From contig JADJUJ010000003.1 in NCBI GenBank assembly GCA_016710765.1, positions 62,001 to 126,000 of the forward strand: a stretch of 64,000 nt of DNA. Reading direction: 5' to 3'. Both the position numbers and the translations under genes were made by a program. Source of the DNA: Lewinellaceae bacterium (GTDB lineage: Bacteria; Bacteroidota; Bacteroidia; Chitinophagales; Saprospiraceae). Below the pieces are notes generated by a model that saw only the letters and a program-made list of their open reading frames with translations, did no database searches and was not told the origin of the DNA. This document shows positions 46,851-57,501 of this stretch, in pieces; positions within the stretch are counted from its first letter, which is position 1, and each line of letters opens with the position of its first letter.

Positions 46851-47966
46851 ATGAACCGCATGCTTTGGCTGCTTACCTTGTTGCTTGCCTTCAGCGTATC
46901 GCTGTCGGCGCAAACCTCCCGCAAAATCAAACTCAATCCGGTGTCGCTCGGCATCGACCTCCCCGAATCCTACAAAAGCCGGACATTCATCAAGGGCTTG
47001 TCGGGGTTTGTAAATAACATCGATCAGTTGGTTGGATCCATGGTGTTGATCGACGACAATAAAACCAGCGTGCTGACCCGGTTCGTCCGGCAGGACAAAC
47101 CGCCGATTATTACCACATCGACTTCCCATGTCATTTATTCTGCTAAAATCGATTCCAAGTTTAAATACAATGGCTCGTACGCCATTGCCTCTACAAAGGT
47201 GAGCCGCGACGCCATCAACGAACTGGTAATCACAGATATCGCTGTGGCATTTCTTCCGGAAGACTACATTCCTTACGTGGAAATTTGTAAGGCTTCTTCA
47301 AATGTCAATGCCGACACGAAGCGCAAAACCTATTACATCCGTTCTGCGAAACTGACGACAGTGTACACCCGCGCCTATCAAAAGGTATTGGGCGACATCA
47401 ATGTGAGCGGGGTGGCTTTCAGCCATGATGGCGAAGTGTTTGCCAGCTCCGATCAATTCAAGGTGGATTACATCGTATCTGTTGATTTGGTGAGCCTGGA
47501 AAAACTGTTGTCGCTCCACAATTGTGAGCAAATGGTAGCCAGTGATGAAATCGCTCGCCGTGAAAAAGCTGAGCGCTCCAGGATAGAAGCCCAAAAGGCG
47601 GAAGAAGAGCGCCGAAACAAAGAAAACTCACTGGCTGCGGCTCAGGCACAGGTGGAAGAACTGCGTCGATTGCTGGGCCAGAGTGCCCAGGCCAATGCTG
47701 GGTTGCAGCGAGAATTGGGTGAGGCTACGGAACGCGAACGGCAAGCCCAGGAACAATTGGAGGCTGCCCGCAAGCAATCGGAATACCTGTCCATCAAGGC
47801 CAATCAGGAGCAGCATGAATCGGATAGCCGTGAAAATGTGATTGTTACCTTCCGAAACAAAGACGGCAAGGTATTGGAAATCAAAAGCCTGGATGAACTC
47901 AGTCCAGAGAAACTCCGCGACCTCGGTTTCGACGTGGAAATTCTAATGGAGCAAAAGAAGGGGTAG
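46851..47966 (+). CDS. secreted coiled-coil protein of unknown function
   Basis: A 371-residue protein with a signal peptide (MNRMLWLLTLLLAFSVSLSA). The first ~225 mature residues are a mixed globular part (VIYSAKIDSKFKYNGSYAIA, AVAFLPEDYIPYVEICKASS). They are followed by a coiled coil of about 95 residues rich in Glu/Arg/Gln/Ala (EKAERSRIEAQKAEEERRNK, AQEQLEAARKQSEYLSIKAN) and a short C-terminal domain. I do not recognise the family. It stands alone on the plus strand between minus-strand genes. Confidence 0.7.
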   Translation: MNRMLWLLTLLLAFSVSLSAQTSRKIKLNPVSLGIDLPESYKSRTFIKGLSGFVNNIDQLVGSMVLIDDNKTSVLTRFVRQDKPPIITTSTSHVIYSAKIDSKFKYNGSYAIASTKVSRDAINELVITDIAVAFLPEDYIPYVEICKASSNVNADTKRKTYYIRSAKLTTVYTRAYQKVLGDINVSGVAFSHDGEVFASSDQFKVDYIVSVDLVSLEKLLSLHNCEQMVASDEIARREKAERSRIEAQKAEEERRNKENSLAAAQAQVEELRRLLGQSAQANAGLQRELGEATERERQAQEQLEAARKQSEYLSIKANQEQHESDSRENVIVTFRNKDGKVLEIKSLDELSPEKLRDLGFDVEILMEQKKG

Positions 47967-47994
47967 GCGTATCCGGCGGACAGTTCCTCGGCTA

Positions 47995-48720
47995 CTAGTG
48001 ATAGGATTTGAACAATACCCTCCAACGCATTTGCATGACCCCCAGCATGGCTTCCCGAATGATGTGCAGCGACATCTTAGACTGGCCTTTTTCCCTGTCT
48101 TTGAAGGTGATGGGTACTTCCCGTACTTTAAAGCCCAGGGTATAGGCCGCAAATTTCATTTCTATCTGAAAGGCGTATCCAATGAACCGAATGCGGTCGA
48201 GATTTATGGCTTCCAGTACTTTCCGGCTGTAACAGATGAAGCCTGCCGTAGGGTCAGCTATCGGCATAAAAAGAATCATACGGGCGTATAAGGATGCACC
48301 GCGGGACAGGATAATCCGGTCGGTCGGCCAGTTTTCTACCGCTCCACCTTTGGTGTAGCGCGAGCCAACGGCTACATCGGCCCCTTCCTCCTGGCATTTC
48401 GCCAGTAGCCGGGGCAAATCGTTGGGGTTATGCGAAAAATCAGCATCCATTTCGAACAGGTAATCGTATCCGCGCTCAAGCCCCCAGCGGAAGCCAGCAA
48501 TATAGGCAGTTCCCAACCCCAGTTTTCCCTTGCGTTCCAGCAAATGCAATTCTGTGTCGTAAATTTCCTGCAGCCGGCGGACGAGGTCTGCTGTGCCGTC
48601 GGGGGAGCTATCGTCAACAATCAGCACATGATAGTCTTGGCGAAGTGCAAAAACAGCCCCAATGATGGCTTCTATGTTTTCGCGTTCGTTGAAGGTAGGT
48701 ATGATAACGAGGGCAGACAA
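47995..48720 (-). CDS. polyprenol-phosphate mannose synthase-like GT2 glycosyltransferase
   Basis: A 241-residue GT2 enzyme of the dolichol-phosphate mannosyltransferase type. The N-terminus ALVIIPTFNERENIEAII is followed by the nucleotide-sugar motif LIVDDSSPDGTADLV, and then by EMDADFSHNPNDLPRL with the metal-binding DxD. The end (VREVPITFKDREKGQSKMSL) matches the Dpm1 signature. The family moves mannose or a related sugar from GDP-sugar to a polyprenyl phosphate lipid, a donor for protein or glycan glycosylation. It follows the HD-PycTM gene by 26 bp, but has its own -7 box inside the end of that gene. Confidence 0.88.
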   Translation of the reverse strand: MSALVIIPTFNERENIEAIIGAVFALRQDYHVLIVDDSSPDGTADLVRRLQEIYDTELHLLERKGKLGLGTAYIAGFRWGLERGYDYLFEMDADFSHNPNDLPRLLAKCQEEGADVAVGSRYTKGGAVENWPTDRIILSRGASLYARMILFMPIADPTAGFICYSRKVLEAINLDRIRFIGYAFQIEMKFAAYTLGFKVREVPITFKDREKGQSKMSLHIIREAMLGVMQMRWRVLFKSYH

Positions 48721-48746
48721 GGGAAAGAGTTTGGCGGTTTAAAGTT

Positions 48747-49976
48747 CTATAATGCAAAGGTAAGGCTGAAAGCGATGACCGATGTAATAAGACCGTACAT
48801 AAAGAGGTTGTAGCAGATACTGAGATAACGATATTTCTTGGCCAAAACGATGCCTAGGAAGTATAAATCTCTGCTCATGGAACTGTAAAGGAATTCTGGG
48901 TCTTTGAGCATCTCATTGACACCCCACTGAAATTCCTCCAACGCCATGTCGTGAAAGTTTCCAAAAAAGAGGAGGTTGGCCTTTTTTTCTTTGATGGCCT
49001 CCCGGGTCACCTTGCCCTCCGTTACTTTCGGCCGGGTACTCAGTGTTGCAAAAATCATGGAACCCAGGCAGGTGGCTGTCAGCAAAAGTGAGGGTAAAAT
49101 GAGTTTTGGGTTTTCGTGCAGTTTAGGCAGCAGGTTGGATACCAGGATTGAAATGACAATGGCATTGACAGAAAGCATGAGGTTGGCTTTGCTGTCGGCC
49201 ATTGAACTCAGGTTGGTATGCGTCCGGTAAGTTGTTCTGTACATGGTTTCCACGCCTCTTCCAAAGCGCGCCATGCGCAATTCATTTTCGCTTTCCTGCA
49301 GCAATTTGCTGATGTCGGTTTTTTTGCCACGATCGTCTAGTAATTCCAGTTCTTCCTGGGTCATGGCTTTGTCGGGGTTAAGCCGCTTGCGGAGCTTAAT
49401 CAGGTTTTTGATGTGTTTGACTTTTCGTTTGTTGAACAGTTCCCGGGCAATTTCGGTGTGATAATCGTGCTTAAGCATAAAATCAAGCTCAAAATCGAGC
49501 CATTCCTGCTCACTCATGATCAAATCGCGGGTAAGGACGAACTCCTGCCGGAGTTTGCCGTTGCGGTCCCAATAGGTTTCCATCCCCAGGTGGCTGAGGT
49601 CTGCGTCGCAGATGATGCGATCGAGCAGTGTTTGGGGTTTTTGAGGAACCTTGGTTGCCCGGATGCAGGAAAATATAGCATTCAGGTCATCATGACTGAT
49701 TTTGTCTTCGAGAAAAGCCTTAGCAAACTGGCAACTCCGTTCTTCGTGCTGTTCGGGGCCTTGTGCATACCCAGTATCGTGGAACCATGTGGCCAGCACG
49801 AGAATGGTCATTTCATGTTCGCTCAGGTTAAAGCCTTCCCCAATAATACGGGAGGCTGCAACCGTTTGAACAGTGTGTTCAAAGTCGTGGAAGACATATT
49901 TGGGCTCGATATTCTTGGCAAAATAGTCTTGTACAAACTGTTCTGTTTCCGACAAAAGTGCGGTGGCGTTCAACAT
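48747..49976 (-). CDS. HD phosphohydrolase fused to a PycTM (DUF5706) effector-type domain
   Basis: About 409 residues from the ATG at 49976. The N-terminal half is an HD domain with the full metal set: HDFEHTVQTVAA, then LATWFHDTGY and CDADLSHLG. The C-terminal half has LSSMADSKANLMLSVNAIVI with two membrane helices (SVNAIVISILVSNLLP, LPSLLLTATCLGSMIFATLS), then a cytoplasmic loop and a last hydrophobic helix. The 'ADxKAxxLLsvNaiiiS' pattern and the arrangement fit the Pycsar effector family (PycTM), whose members are gated by cyclic UMP/CMP in phage defence. No cyclase gene is next to it. The HD part could degrade the cyclic nucleotide or a related alarmone. See findings. Confidence 0.8.
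   Translation of the reverse strand: MLNATALLSETEQFVQDYFAKNIEPKYVFHDFEHTVQTVAASRIIGEGFNLSEHEMTILVLATWFHDTGYAQGPEQHEERSCQFAKAFLEDKISHDDLNAIFSCIRATKVPQKPQTLLDRIICDADLSHLGMETYWDRNGKLRQEFVLTRDLIMSEQEWLDFELDFMLKHDYHTEIARELFNKRKVKHIKNLIKLRKRLNPDKAMTQEELELLDDRGKKTDISKLLQESENELRMARFGRGVETMYRTTYRTHTNLSSMADSKANLMLSVNAIVISILVSNLLPKLHENPKLILPSLLLTATCLGSMIFATLSTRPKVTEGKVTREAIKEKKANLLFFGNFHDMALEEFQWGVNEMLKDPEFLYSSMSRDLYFLGIVLAKKYRYLSICYNLFMYGLITSVIAFSLTFAL
48755..48762 (-). promoter_or_regulatory. -7 promoter box for the GT2 gene (TACCTTTG)
   Basis: On the minus strand TACCTTTG lies 34 nt before the GT2 ATG at 48720, inside the 3' end of the upstream gene. Confidence 0.45.
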
Positions 49977-49994
49977 AGGCTTACAATTGGCTGG

Positions 49995-50002
49995 CAAAGG
50001 TA
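49995..50002 (-). promoter_or_regulatory. -7 promoter box for the HD-PycTM gene (TACCTTTG)
   Basis: On the minus strand TACCTTTG ends 18 nt before the ATG at 49976. Confidence 0.5.
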
Positions 50003-50033
50003 CACAACCTTGGCTTTCTGCGTTTGTTCTGGT

Positions 50034-53000
50034 TTAGTGATTAGGCGGATAATCCACTCCAATGGCTTTCCATTCCTCCGGGCTAAGTATTTCTATCGGT
50101 GCAATTTGTTGGATAAGCCCCGGCAGATCCGGCCATTGCACCCCCGCTCTGTGAATATCGCGGAAATCGCGGTACAGCATTTCCCATGGATCGCATGGTA
50201 TATTGTTTTCGTATGCGTCACGGCTTGAATTAAAAAAATTGCGGTAAGTGGTCAGGGCATTTTCATGGTCGCCGGGCCCGTTGCGCAGCCAAAGTGCATG
50301 CGCCAGGTTAGTATACAAGAGGTTTTTATACGCGTAATCTGGGTAGAATTCATTAAGATACATTTGTGCTTGTCGTACGTATCCGATGCCCTGGCCAAGG
50401 TTTTCAGCACTTGGGTTGAACAGCAGATCGTAGGAATAGTCCAAACAGGCATTCAACCAGATTGCTTTTCGTTGTGGGCTATAGGATTGTTCATTCAGCA
50501 GATTTTGGGCGTATTCCAGGGTTTGCTCCGACCAGTGAAGCGCCTCTTTCCAGTTGGCCTGGGCCCTGAACAGTTGAATTTTGAAATGGGCATTGTAATA
50601 GTCAACCTCGTCGGGCTGGAGGCGCAGTTTCTTGAGCAACCGTTTCCTGAGCAGATCAGCACAACAGGTGTACAGTGGTTGTCGGGTGGGGTAAATCGAA
50701 GCCATGCGTTCGATGAGGGCAATGGCATAACCGGCCTCCTCCGCCTGGGTAATTTTTCCAAAGGCCAGAAGCGCAGCCGTGGAATCGCCGCGAAGGAGAT
50801 CTACATGACCTAAATAGTGTGGGTTGATGCCGAAGGGGGCGAGGCTATCTGCCCATTCGAAATAATACTGAGCAGAATCCGCCTGTGCCATTAGCAGGTA
50901 GGTTATCCCGGTATTGATGAGCACAGAGTCGGCCAGCGCAATCAATACAGTCTCCTCTTCACTGCTCATTGTTTCCGGCATTTCACCAAATAGGCTGATG
51001 CCATTATGATAAAAGGGAAGCGCTTTTCCGGCGTTTGGGTAATTAGCCACCAATCGCCTGCCGCTTTGTACTGCCTTGCCAATAGTAAGTTCCGCTGCTG
51101 CGGATGCTGTTTGAATCCTTCGGGGGAGCTAAGCAGTTCAATCGCCTTTATCCGGTATTCCAGGCCTTCCGGAACGCTGGCTTCCCAGAAACTCCAGCTG
51201 GCAAAAGTTTCGGCCAGTGCTAGTGTTAGTTTTTGCTCCCATTCGGTGTAGTCACCCCGGTAATGCGATTGTAACCGATGGGTTTTTTCGAGGGCTTTTG
51301 CCAGAACAGCAACCTTTTGGGAATGGTTCAAAATACTGTCACTCATCGCATAACTCAGGAAGACTGACCACCGCAAATCTGTTTCCTGATCTACGGTATT
51401 GTCTGCCACCACAGGAAGGGTTTGGCAAAGATTACCCAAATGGAGTAAGGTATCGAAAAGGCCACAGATACAGGCCAACTTTGAGTTGTCCAGTAGTTGG
51501 TATTCTGCCAGTTGGCGAAATTCCCGCAGTAGTTGATCAAAAGAGTAGTCTGCGTTTTGCTGGTCAAATGCGTTGGAAATGGCCCAATCAGTGTATTGTT
51601 TGGCAGCGAGTTCGGTTTTTCCCTGCAACAGCGCCGTGTGTGCGGCCATGATGCTGCCTTCAACCGGGTTGTTAAAATATCGGTTGACGTGGGCTACAAC
51701 CCGCGCAGCATCTGCAAGGCGGTTGCGCAACAGCAGTTTCCAGTTGAAACTTTCATACATTTCCAACATGCTGGGGCGCAGGTTTTCCTGAGCTTTTCGG
51801 TCGAATTGGTCGTACAAGCGAAATGCCCGATCGCAATACAGGCTAACGTGCTCAATGTTGTTGCCATTAATGGCCTGACTACGGTAATAGTTGTAAAATG
51901 AGCGCATCAGGGGAATATCGCCGGAAAGTGCCAGTCGTTCGAAGTTTCCCTGAAACTCCAGCGCTTCGTCGAGTTCATAGTCGCGGATCTGCTCTGGGGA
52001 AAAAACGAGCAGTTGCCGGTATTCATCCTGGGCGCTGGCGCGGATGGCAGCAGGATCGAGTAAAAAAGTAACAATTTTTTCACCCTGCGAACCCGCCCGG
52101 AGTGTTCGGCCATCGGGGTCGAGGCTGATTTCATCCACCATCGTATTGTTGAAGTTGCCTTGAGGTGGGAGTTTCAATTGCATTTTGCCAGAGACAGCAT
52201 CCCAAAATACGATGCTCCCATCAATATAACCTACGATCAGGGTGTTGCCGTTGGGGTGAAAACGGAGCGCCGTGATGGATAAATTACTCCAGGAACGGAT
52301 GTGTGCAGTTTCATCCAGCAAGTTGTTGGTTTGGTAAATCTGAATGGTATTGCCGTCGGAAAATGCAATTTTATTTCCTGTGGGGTTGACGGCGGTTTGA
52401 CTGATGTCGTTGATCTGAATTCTGACTACTTCAGGTGCCTTTTCGTGTGCTCCCAAATCCCAGATTTTGGGAATAAACTGGCCCTGCGTAAACTGTCCAG
52501 TTTCAAAAAACTGAATGCCGAGCAACTTGTCCTGCCCTGGAAGAAACAAGAGTTTTCGGATGCTGCCGAGGTAGGGTATTTTTTGCAGTAAAACCTGGCT
52601 GCCCAAGTCATAAATCCGGATGGTGTCGTCGCCAGCCAGAACCGCAGTGCGCTGGCCCCATTCATCGATGATTACCGGAAGTTCACCGGCTTCTAATGGT
52701 GGGGCTTTCAACAGCCAGTGCTCCTGGCTATTCCAGTTCCAGATGCCCACCGAATCAAAGGAGTAACGGTAGGTCAGCCAGTTGTTGTCGCAATGCATTT
52801 CTGGTGCATTGTCCTCTGGCCTGGGCAGGGCTGCAATCAGTGGAAGTCCTGTCTGATTGCAATCCAGTATCCGGAGCTTGTCGCTGTTCCAGATCGCCAG
52901 TTTGTTTGCGTCAGGGCTCAACGAAAAGTCGAAAGCGTCCTTTAGGTCGTAGGAATTGGTATTGTTTTTTTCATCCAGTAGCCATAAGCGAAGGGTTCCG

Positions 53001-54754
53001 TTTTCCGTTGCCATACAGAAGTACTGACCGTCTGGAGCAATAGCACCGGTTTGCTCAAAATAGCTTTCAAGGGCGGGGATGTTGCTGTAGAAAAGAAGGC
53101 TGTGATCAGTGTTGTTGAAAATTTGGAGTTGAAAGTCGTTTTCAAACGTGTTGTAGTGCAGGGTGGCGCTGAGGTTTGCCTGAACATTGGTAGCTAAAAA
53201 TGTTCCAGGAAATTCAGCCGCTATTTCAGCCATGTTGCTTGTTGGCGAAAAGCGTAGAATTGCAGTGGAGGTATCCATTGAAATTACAGCCGATTGGGAG
53301 TCGGGAGAAAGTACGCATCCGGGCGTTCCTTCTGCGGCCATGGCTGAAGGCCCGACGGGCAAATTCCATACGGCGTTCCGCTCCCAGCCATCACCCTGTT
53401 GATTTTTCTGCAGCATGATCAAGCTATCCGGGTAATACAGCCAGAGTGTTTTATTATCGGGGAACACAAACGACTTCAAACCATTGGATATGCCCTTTAC
53501 CTGGGCGTTGGTAGCGCCAACACGTTGTTGCTGGTAGCCTTTTTTCATGCCAAAAATGGCATTAAGGTCGACACTCAGTATTTGGCCTTCCAACGGATCG
53601 TAATAACGGAAGTACCGTCCGTTGGCCTCAAATTCATACACCGTTTCCGGGGTGGCAGTAATGGAATAGGATCGGTAGGTGTCGCGCCACAAAACGATGG
53701 TTTCAGGGCTCCTGAAAACAAAGCTGCCGGCATCGGGCGCCACATCAAATTGCTGGTAACTGGAGTCTACCTGAAAACTTCGCCCGGGTTGCAGCGTCTT
53801 TGCATCCCAACTGTATACGGTATGTTTCTCGGGAGCAAAAGCGAAAAGTTTGATCGAGCGGTGATCTGCTACAAACCGGACCTGTACATGGGCCCCAAGG
53901 TCTTCCTCCAATTGATAACAAAAGGGGGCAATTGCGCGGTTACCGGCTTTAGTACCCGGCCCAAGGTTGTAGTACCAGGCATCGTACATGGCTTGCAGGC
54001 AGTCGGCGTTTAAATCAATGTCACCTGGTGCAATAAAGTTGTTGGCAAAATCAGCCAGCCGGAAGGCCGTGGTTCGGTCACCTTTTTGTAGTAACATTTC
54101 GGCATCATTTGCCCTGTTACTGGCCAGCGCATGTCGCGCCATTCGGATGGCTTCCTGTTCTTTCTGGAGGAGCTCGTTTTCTGCAGCGATCCGGCATAGT
54201 TCGATGCGTTCATTCATGCTTTGCCGTTCATTCTGGTCGGCATCGGCACATATTTTGGCAGCACGATAGAGCGCAGCGGCATCTTCCCAGTACCGAAGGG
54301 CATAGGCTCTGTCGGCCTCCTTCCGGGTCATCTCAAAACAATTCGGGTCATCAAATTTTTTGAAAGCCTGGCTGCTTTGATACCGACCCCGGCCTTTAAT
54401 GGCATCCTGGTTCGAGTCGCCAAGAATGGGCAGGGGCGTCGTAGCGGTTTTATCCTCACAACGGCTGAGGTACCAGTTGGCCTGTTGCTGGAATTCGACA
54501 TTGTCACGGGCTTCCGGACAAGCCAGGGCTTTCTTTAATTGCAGGCTGGCCTCACGGCAGTTGCCAGCCGCATAGGCTTTTTTGCCGAGATCAAATGCCG
54601 AAGTGTAGCAGGTGTTAATGGGTGGCAGAACGCTTTGCGCCATGATGTTCTGCTGGTAGTACAGCTTTTGTTGCTCAACCTGTGCCCGGAGTTTTGGACC
54701 CGACGCCAGTAGAACGCAAAGCAACAGAAAATAGCGGAGCCGTAAAGTCTTCAT
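50034..54754 (-). CDS. ~1570-residue secreted WD40/TPR-rich protein, frameshifted
   Basis: From the ATG at 54754 (signal peptide MKTLRLRYFLLLCVLLASG). The N-terminal ~230 residues are helical, TPR-like and Cys-containing. Residues ~270-1000 form two large WD40-like beta-propeller regions (DNNWLTYRYSFDSVGIWNWN, LTALRFHPNG-type blades with GNTLIVGYIDGSIVFWDAVS, AVNPTGNKIAFSDGNTIQIY). The rest is an alpha-helical TPR solenoid. The frame breaks near 51050; restoring one base joins AAGRLVANYPNAGKALPFYH to the second part, which runs to 50034. Only a signal sequence is seen, no membrane helix, so it is probably a periplasmic or exported scaffold. Function unknown. Its promoter was not located. Confidence 0.75.
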
Positions 54755-54836
54755 AGTAATAAGCACATACCGCTTTGGTAGCATATCTATAACTTAAGAT
54801 GTGCCAGCAAGTTAGCGATTTGTTGGGAAATGGCGT

Positions 54837-55886
54837 TTACAAAAAGTCGACATCTACAGCATAAGGGTAGGACATCAGGTATTCAAGGGCCTTCTCAACA
54901 GGTAAATCTTCGAACACTACCCCGTAAAGCGTGTCGGTGATCGGGACGTGCAATTTGTACTGTCGGGCCAATTGATGGGAAATCCGGAGGGTTCGAACGC
55001 CCTCAGCAAGTTCAGGCATGTTCTCCCGAATTTGGGCTGCCGATTCGCCTTTGGCCAGCCTGGTGCCAAACGTGTAGTTTCGGCTGTTGGTACTGGTGGC
55101 TGTTGCTACCAGGTCGCCAATTCCTGCTACCCCAACGAACGCCTGACTGGAAGCACCCAGCGCCTGACCGAAGTAGACCATTTCAGCCAGGCCACGTGCA
55201 ATCAGCAATCCCTGCAGGTTGCGGCCCAGTCCGAGTCCGCCCAATACGCCAGAACCCAAGGCAACCACATTTTTCAAGGCGCCCGCCAATTCCGCCCCCA
55301 GTATGTCGTAGGAGCCAAAAACATGAAATTTTGGACAATTAAGGGCATGCTGACCGGCCTGTATGACCTCCCGGAAGCGGCTTCCGACGAGGGTCGCTGC
55401 CGGCTGGCCAGCCATGATTTCTGCAGCAAGGTTGGGCCCTGACAAACAACCCACTCGGACTACACTGCATTCCTCCACGATTACCTCACTGATGGTACGG
55501 ACATTGGCGCGGGTCACTACAACGGAGGGGTTGTTCAGTGCCTCTTCTTCCAGGTCTTTTAGGTCGAAGCCTTTGGTGCCGTGGATCAGCAGGTGGTGGG
55601 GCCGGAGAAAAGGCGCCAAGGCCTTCATCATCCTGCGAAAACTGGTTGAGGGCACGATGGGGAAAATGAGGGTGCAACGCGCGGCAATTTCTTCCAGGTT
55701 ATTGGTAGCCGTGATGCGGGGCGACATTTTTACCCCCATGTGCCGGTGGGTATTGTTTATTTCTTCCACAGTGCTGTCTTTTCTGCTGAAAAGGAGCACA
55801 TTGGAATTAAATGCCAGGATGTTGGCTACTGCTGTTCCGAAACTGCCGGAGCCAATTACGCCGACCAGATTGTTTGGATTTTTCAT
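54837..55886 (-). CDS. gpsA: NAD(P)-dependent glycerol-3-phosphate dehydrogenase
   Basis: A 349-residue enzyme that reduces dihydroxyacetone phosphate to sn-glycerol 3-phosphate for phospholipid synthesis. The N-terminal Rossmann motif is VGVIGSGSFGTAVANILA. Next come FPIVPSTSFRRMMKALAPFL, HGTKGFDLKDLEEEALNNPS and CLSGPNLAAEIMAGQP. The catalytic Lys is in LAGALKNVVALGSGVLGGLG, and GVAGIGDLVATATSTNSRNY fits the C-terminal domain. It lies 28 bp after the PhoD-like gene on the same strand. Confidence 0.93.
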   Translation of the reverse strand: MKNPNNLVGVIGSGSFGTAVANILAFNSNVLLFSRKDSTVEEINNTHRHMGVKMSPRITATNNLEEIAARCTLIFPIVPSTSFRRMMKALAPFLRPHHLLIHGTKGFDLKDLEEEALNNPSVVVTRANVRTISEVIVEECSVVRVGCLSGPNLAAEIMAGQPAATLVGSRFREVIQAGQHALNCPKFHVFGSYDILGAELAGALKNVVALGSGVLGGLGLGRNLQGLLIARGLAEMVYFGQALGASSQAFVGVAGIGDLVATATSTNSRNYTFGTRLAKGESAAQIRENMPELAEGVRTLRISHQLARQYKLHVPITDTLYGVVFEDLPVEKALEYLMSYPYAVDVDFL

Positions 55887-55914
55887 GTAGATAGTGCAGA
55901 ATTTGAAGTTCCAA

Positions 55915-57252
55915 TCAACGTCCGGGTGCTTTTATTACACGGGTCCATTGAGCCTGCCCATTAGCATCGTAAATGGTAATTTCCATTTGTCGTTCCAACC
56001 TGGAACCACTAAATCGGAGCATCGCAAAATTATTGCTGGTCACCAGGGTGCCTTCCACGCGGTAATTGTTCTTTTCTTTTGCCGCATCGGCATAAACGCC
56101 CGCGGTAAAGGGCGAAGTCGTAAGGTCGTACACCATATTTCCAGCGCTGTTCTCATAGGCGCTGAGTTCTGAAAAATGCCGATCGCCGGTAAGGAAAACA
56201 ACGCCTTTGATGTTTTCTTTTTCAATAAAACTTAGAATAGAATCGCGTTCGGCCGGGAAAAAATGCTGGTAGGTTTCGTGGTGGTTGTTGGTGGTCAGGA
56301 TTTGGCCACCTACGGTCACCAATTTGAAGGGCGCCCTGCTGTTGGCAAGAGCATTTTTGAACCATGCCATTTGTTCCGTTCCGATCATGGTACGGGGGCA
56401 GGATTTGCAATAGTTGGTAGCGCGAAAATAACGGTTGTCCAGCATAAACACATCCACATCGGCGTAGGTGAAAAAGCTGGTGCAGCCGCCCTGCCCGTTT
56501 ACGCCGTAGCTTGGGTTGCACCAAAAATCTTTGAACACCTCCATGGAAGTTTCTTTGTGTACCCAACTGCCGTCGCTGTCGTTGGGGCCATAATCGTGAT
56601 CGTCCCAAATGGCATATTGGTTGGCAGTGGCCAACAGCCGCTGGAGTTCCGGCAGGGAACGGGTATGGGTATACCGGTGGAGCATTCCAGTGTGCGAGTT
56701 CCAATCGGGTTCCCGGTAATAAGTGTTGTCGCCCAACCAAATCATCGCATTGGGCTGTTGATCGGCAATGTGTCCAAAAATCTGATAGTTGCTGCCGTAA
56801 GGTGTTCCGGGGCGGTCATATTGTGGTTCATTGACGTAGGCACAACTACCGGTAGCAATAGAAAAGGCAGGCGGATCGGTACGGAACTGCCAGAGGCTTT
56901 GGGAGGAAAAGGTGGTGGGGTAGGGCAGCTTTACCCGTTTGCCATTGATGCGCAACTGGTAATCGTACTGGCGCCCGGGTTCGAGCTGATTGGCCAGACA
57001 ATGGGCGGTAAAGCCATGTGCCGCAGTGGTAAGAACTTTTTCTGTACGGAATTTTTTTGAGGGGGCAGCCTGGTCCCAATATTCAAAGTAAACCGTGGCA
57101 GGCTGGGTGGTTTGAGCCCAAAGCATCACTTCTTTCATGTCGGCATACCCTAACATAGGCCCGGATTGTAGTAGCCTGGATTGGGCAGAAAGCAGCGATA
57201 CGGCCGACAGCAGCAGGCAGGAGAACAACAAACGGTAAAAGGTGCGCATCAT
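55915..57252 (-). CDS. PhoD-like alkaline phosphatase/metallophosphoesterase
   Basis: About 445 residues, ATG at 57252 or 57249, signal peptide MMRTFYRLLFSCLLLSAVSL. An N-terminal Fn3-like region is followed by the PhoD-type metal centre: MIWLGDNTYYREPDWNSHTG, QYAIWDDHDYGPNDSDGSWV and VVFLTGDRHFSELSAYEN near the end. PhoD enzymes hydrolyse phosphate mono- or diesters with Fe/Ca. The signal is a plain Sec type. It runs into gpsA after 28 bp, perhaps one transcript. Confidence 0.85.
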   Translation of the reverse strand: MMRTFYRLLFSCLLLSAVSLLSAQSRLLQSGPMLGYADMKEVMLWAQTTQPATVYFEYWDQAAPSKKFRTEKVLTTAAHGFTAHCLANQLEPGRQYDYQLRINGKRVKLPYPTTFSSQSLWQFRTDPPAFSIATGSCAYVNEPQYDRPGTPYGSNYQIFGHIADQQPNAMIWLGDNTYYREPDWNSHTGMLHRYTHTRSLPELQRLLATANQYAIWDDHDYGPNDSDGSWVHKETSMEVFKDFWCNPSYGVNGQGGCTSFFTYADVDVFMLDNRYFRATNYCKSCPRTMIGTEQMAWFKNALANSRAPFKLVTVGGQILTTNNHHETYQHFFPAERDSILSFIEKENIKGVVFLTGDRHFSELSAYENSAGNMVYDLTTSPFTAGVYADAAKEKNNYRVEGTLVTSNNFAMLRFSGSRLERQMEITIYDANGQAQWTRVIKAPGR

Positions 57253-57486
57253 TAAAGTTATTTTAAATCGCGAAGGTAAGGTATATACCAATAACCCGAC
57301 CTCAGCAAGATGGCCGGATTAGAATACGCCCAATATCTTAAAGTTATCTTAACAAAGAAGCGAATTTACATTGGGCTGCGTCTTGTATTTGACACATAGT
57401 TATTCAGGGTTTTCCATGATATTGAAATAATATTTTGAAAACACCTTGACTTTTTGAATAAAAAAGCTTTGATTTGTACAACTAAA

Positions 57487-57494
57487 AAAAGGAG
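57487..57494 (+). promoter_or_regulatory. strong Shine-Dalgarno site (AAAGGAGG)
   Basis: AAAGGAGG ends 7 nt before the ATG at 57502. It is the only near-perfect anti-16S match I noticed in the window; Bacteroidota genes mostly lack such sites. It fixes the start of the gene. Confidence 0.65.
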
Positions 57495-57501
57495 GCACAC
57501 C

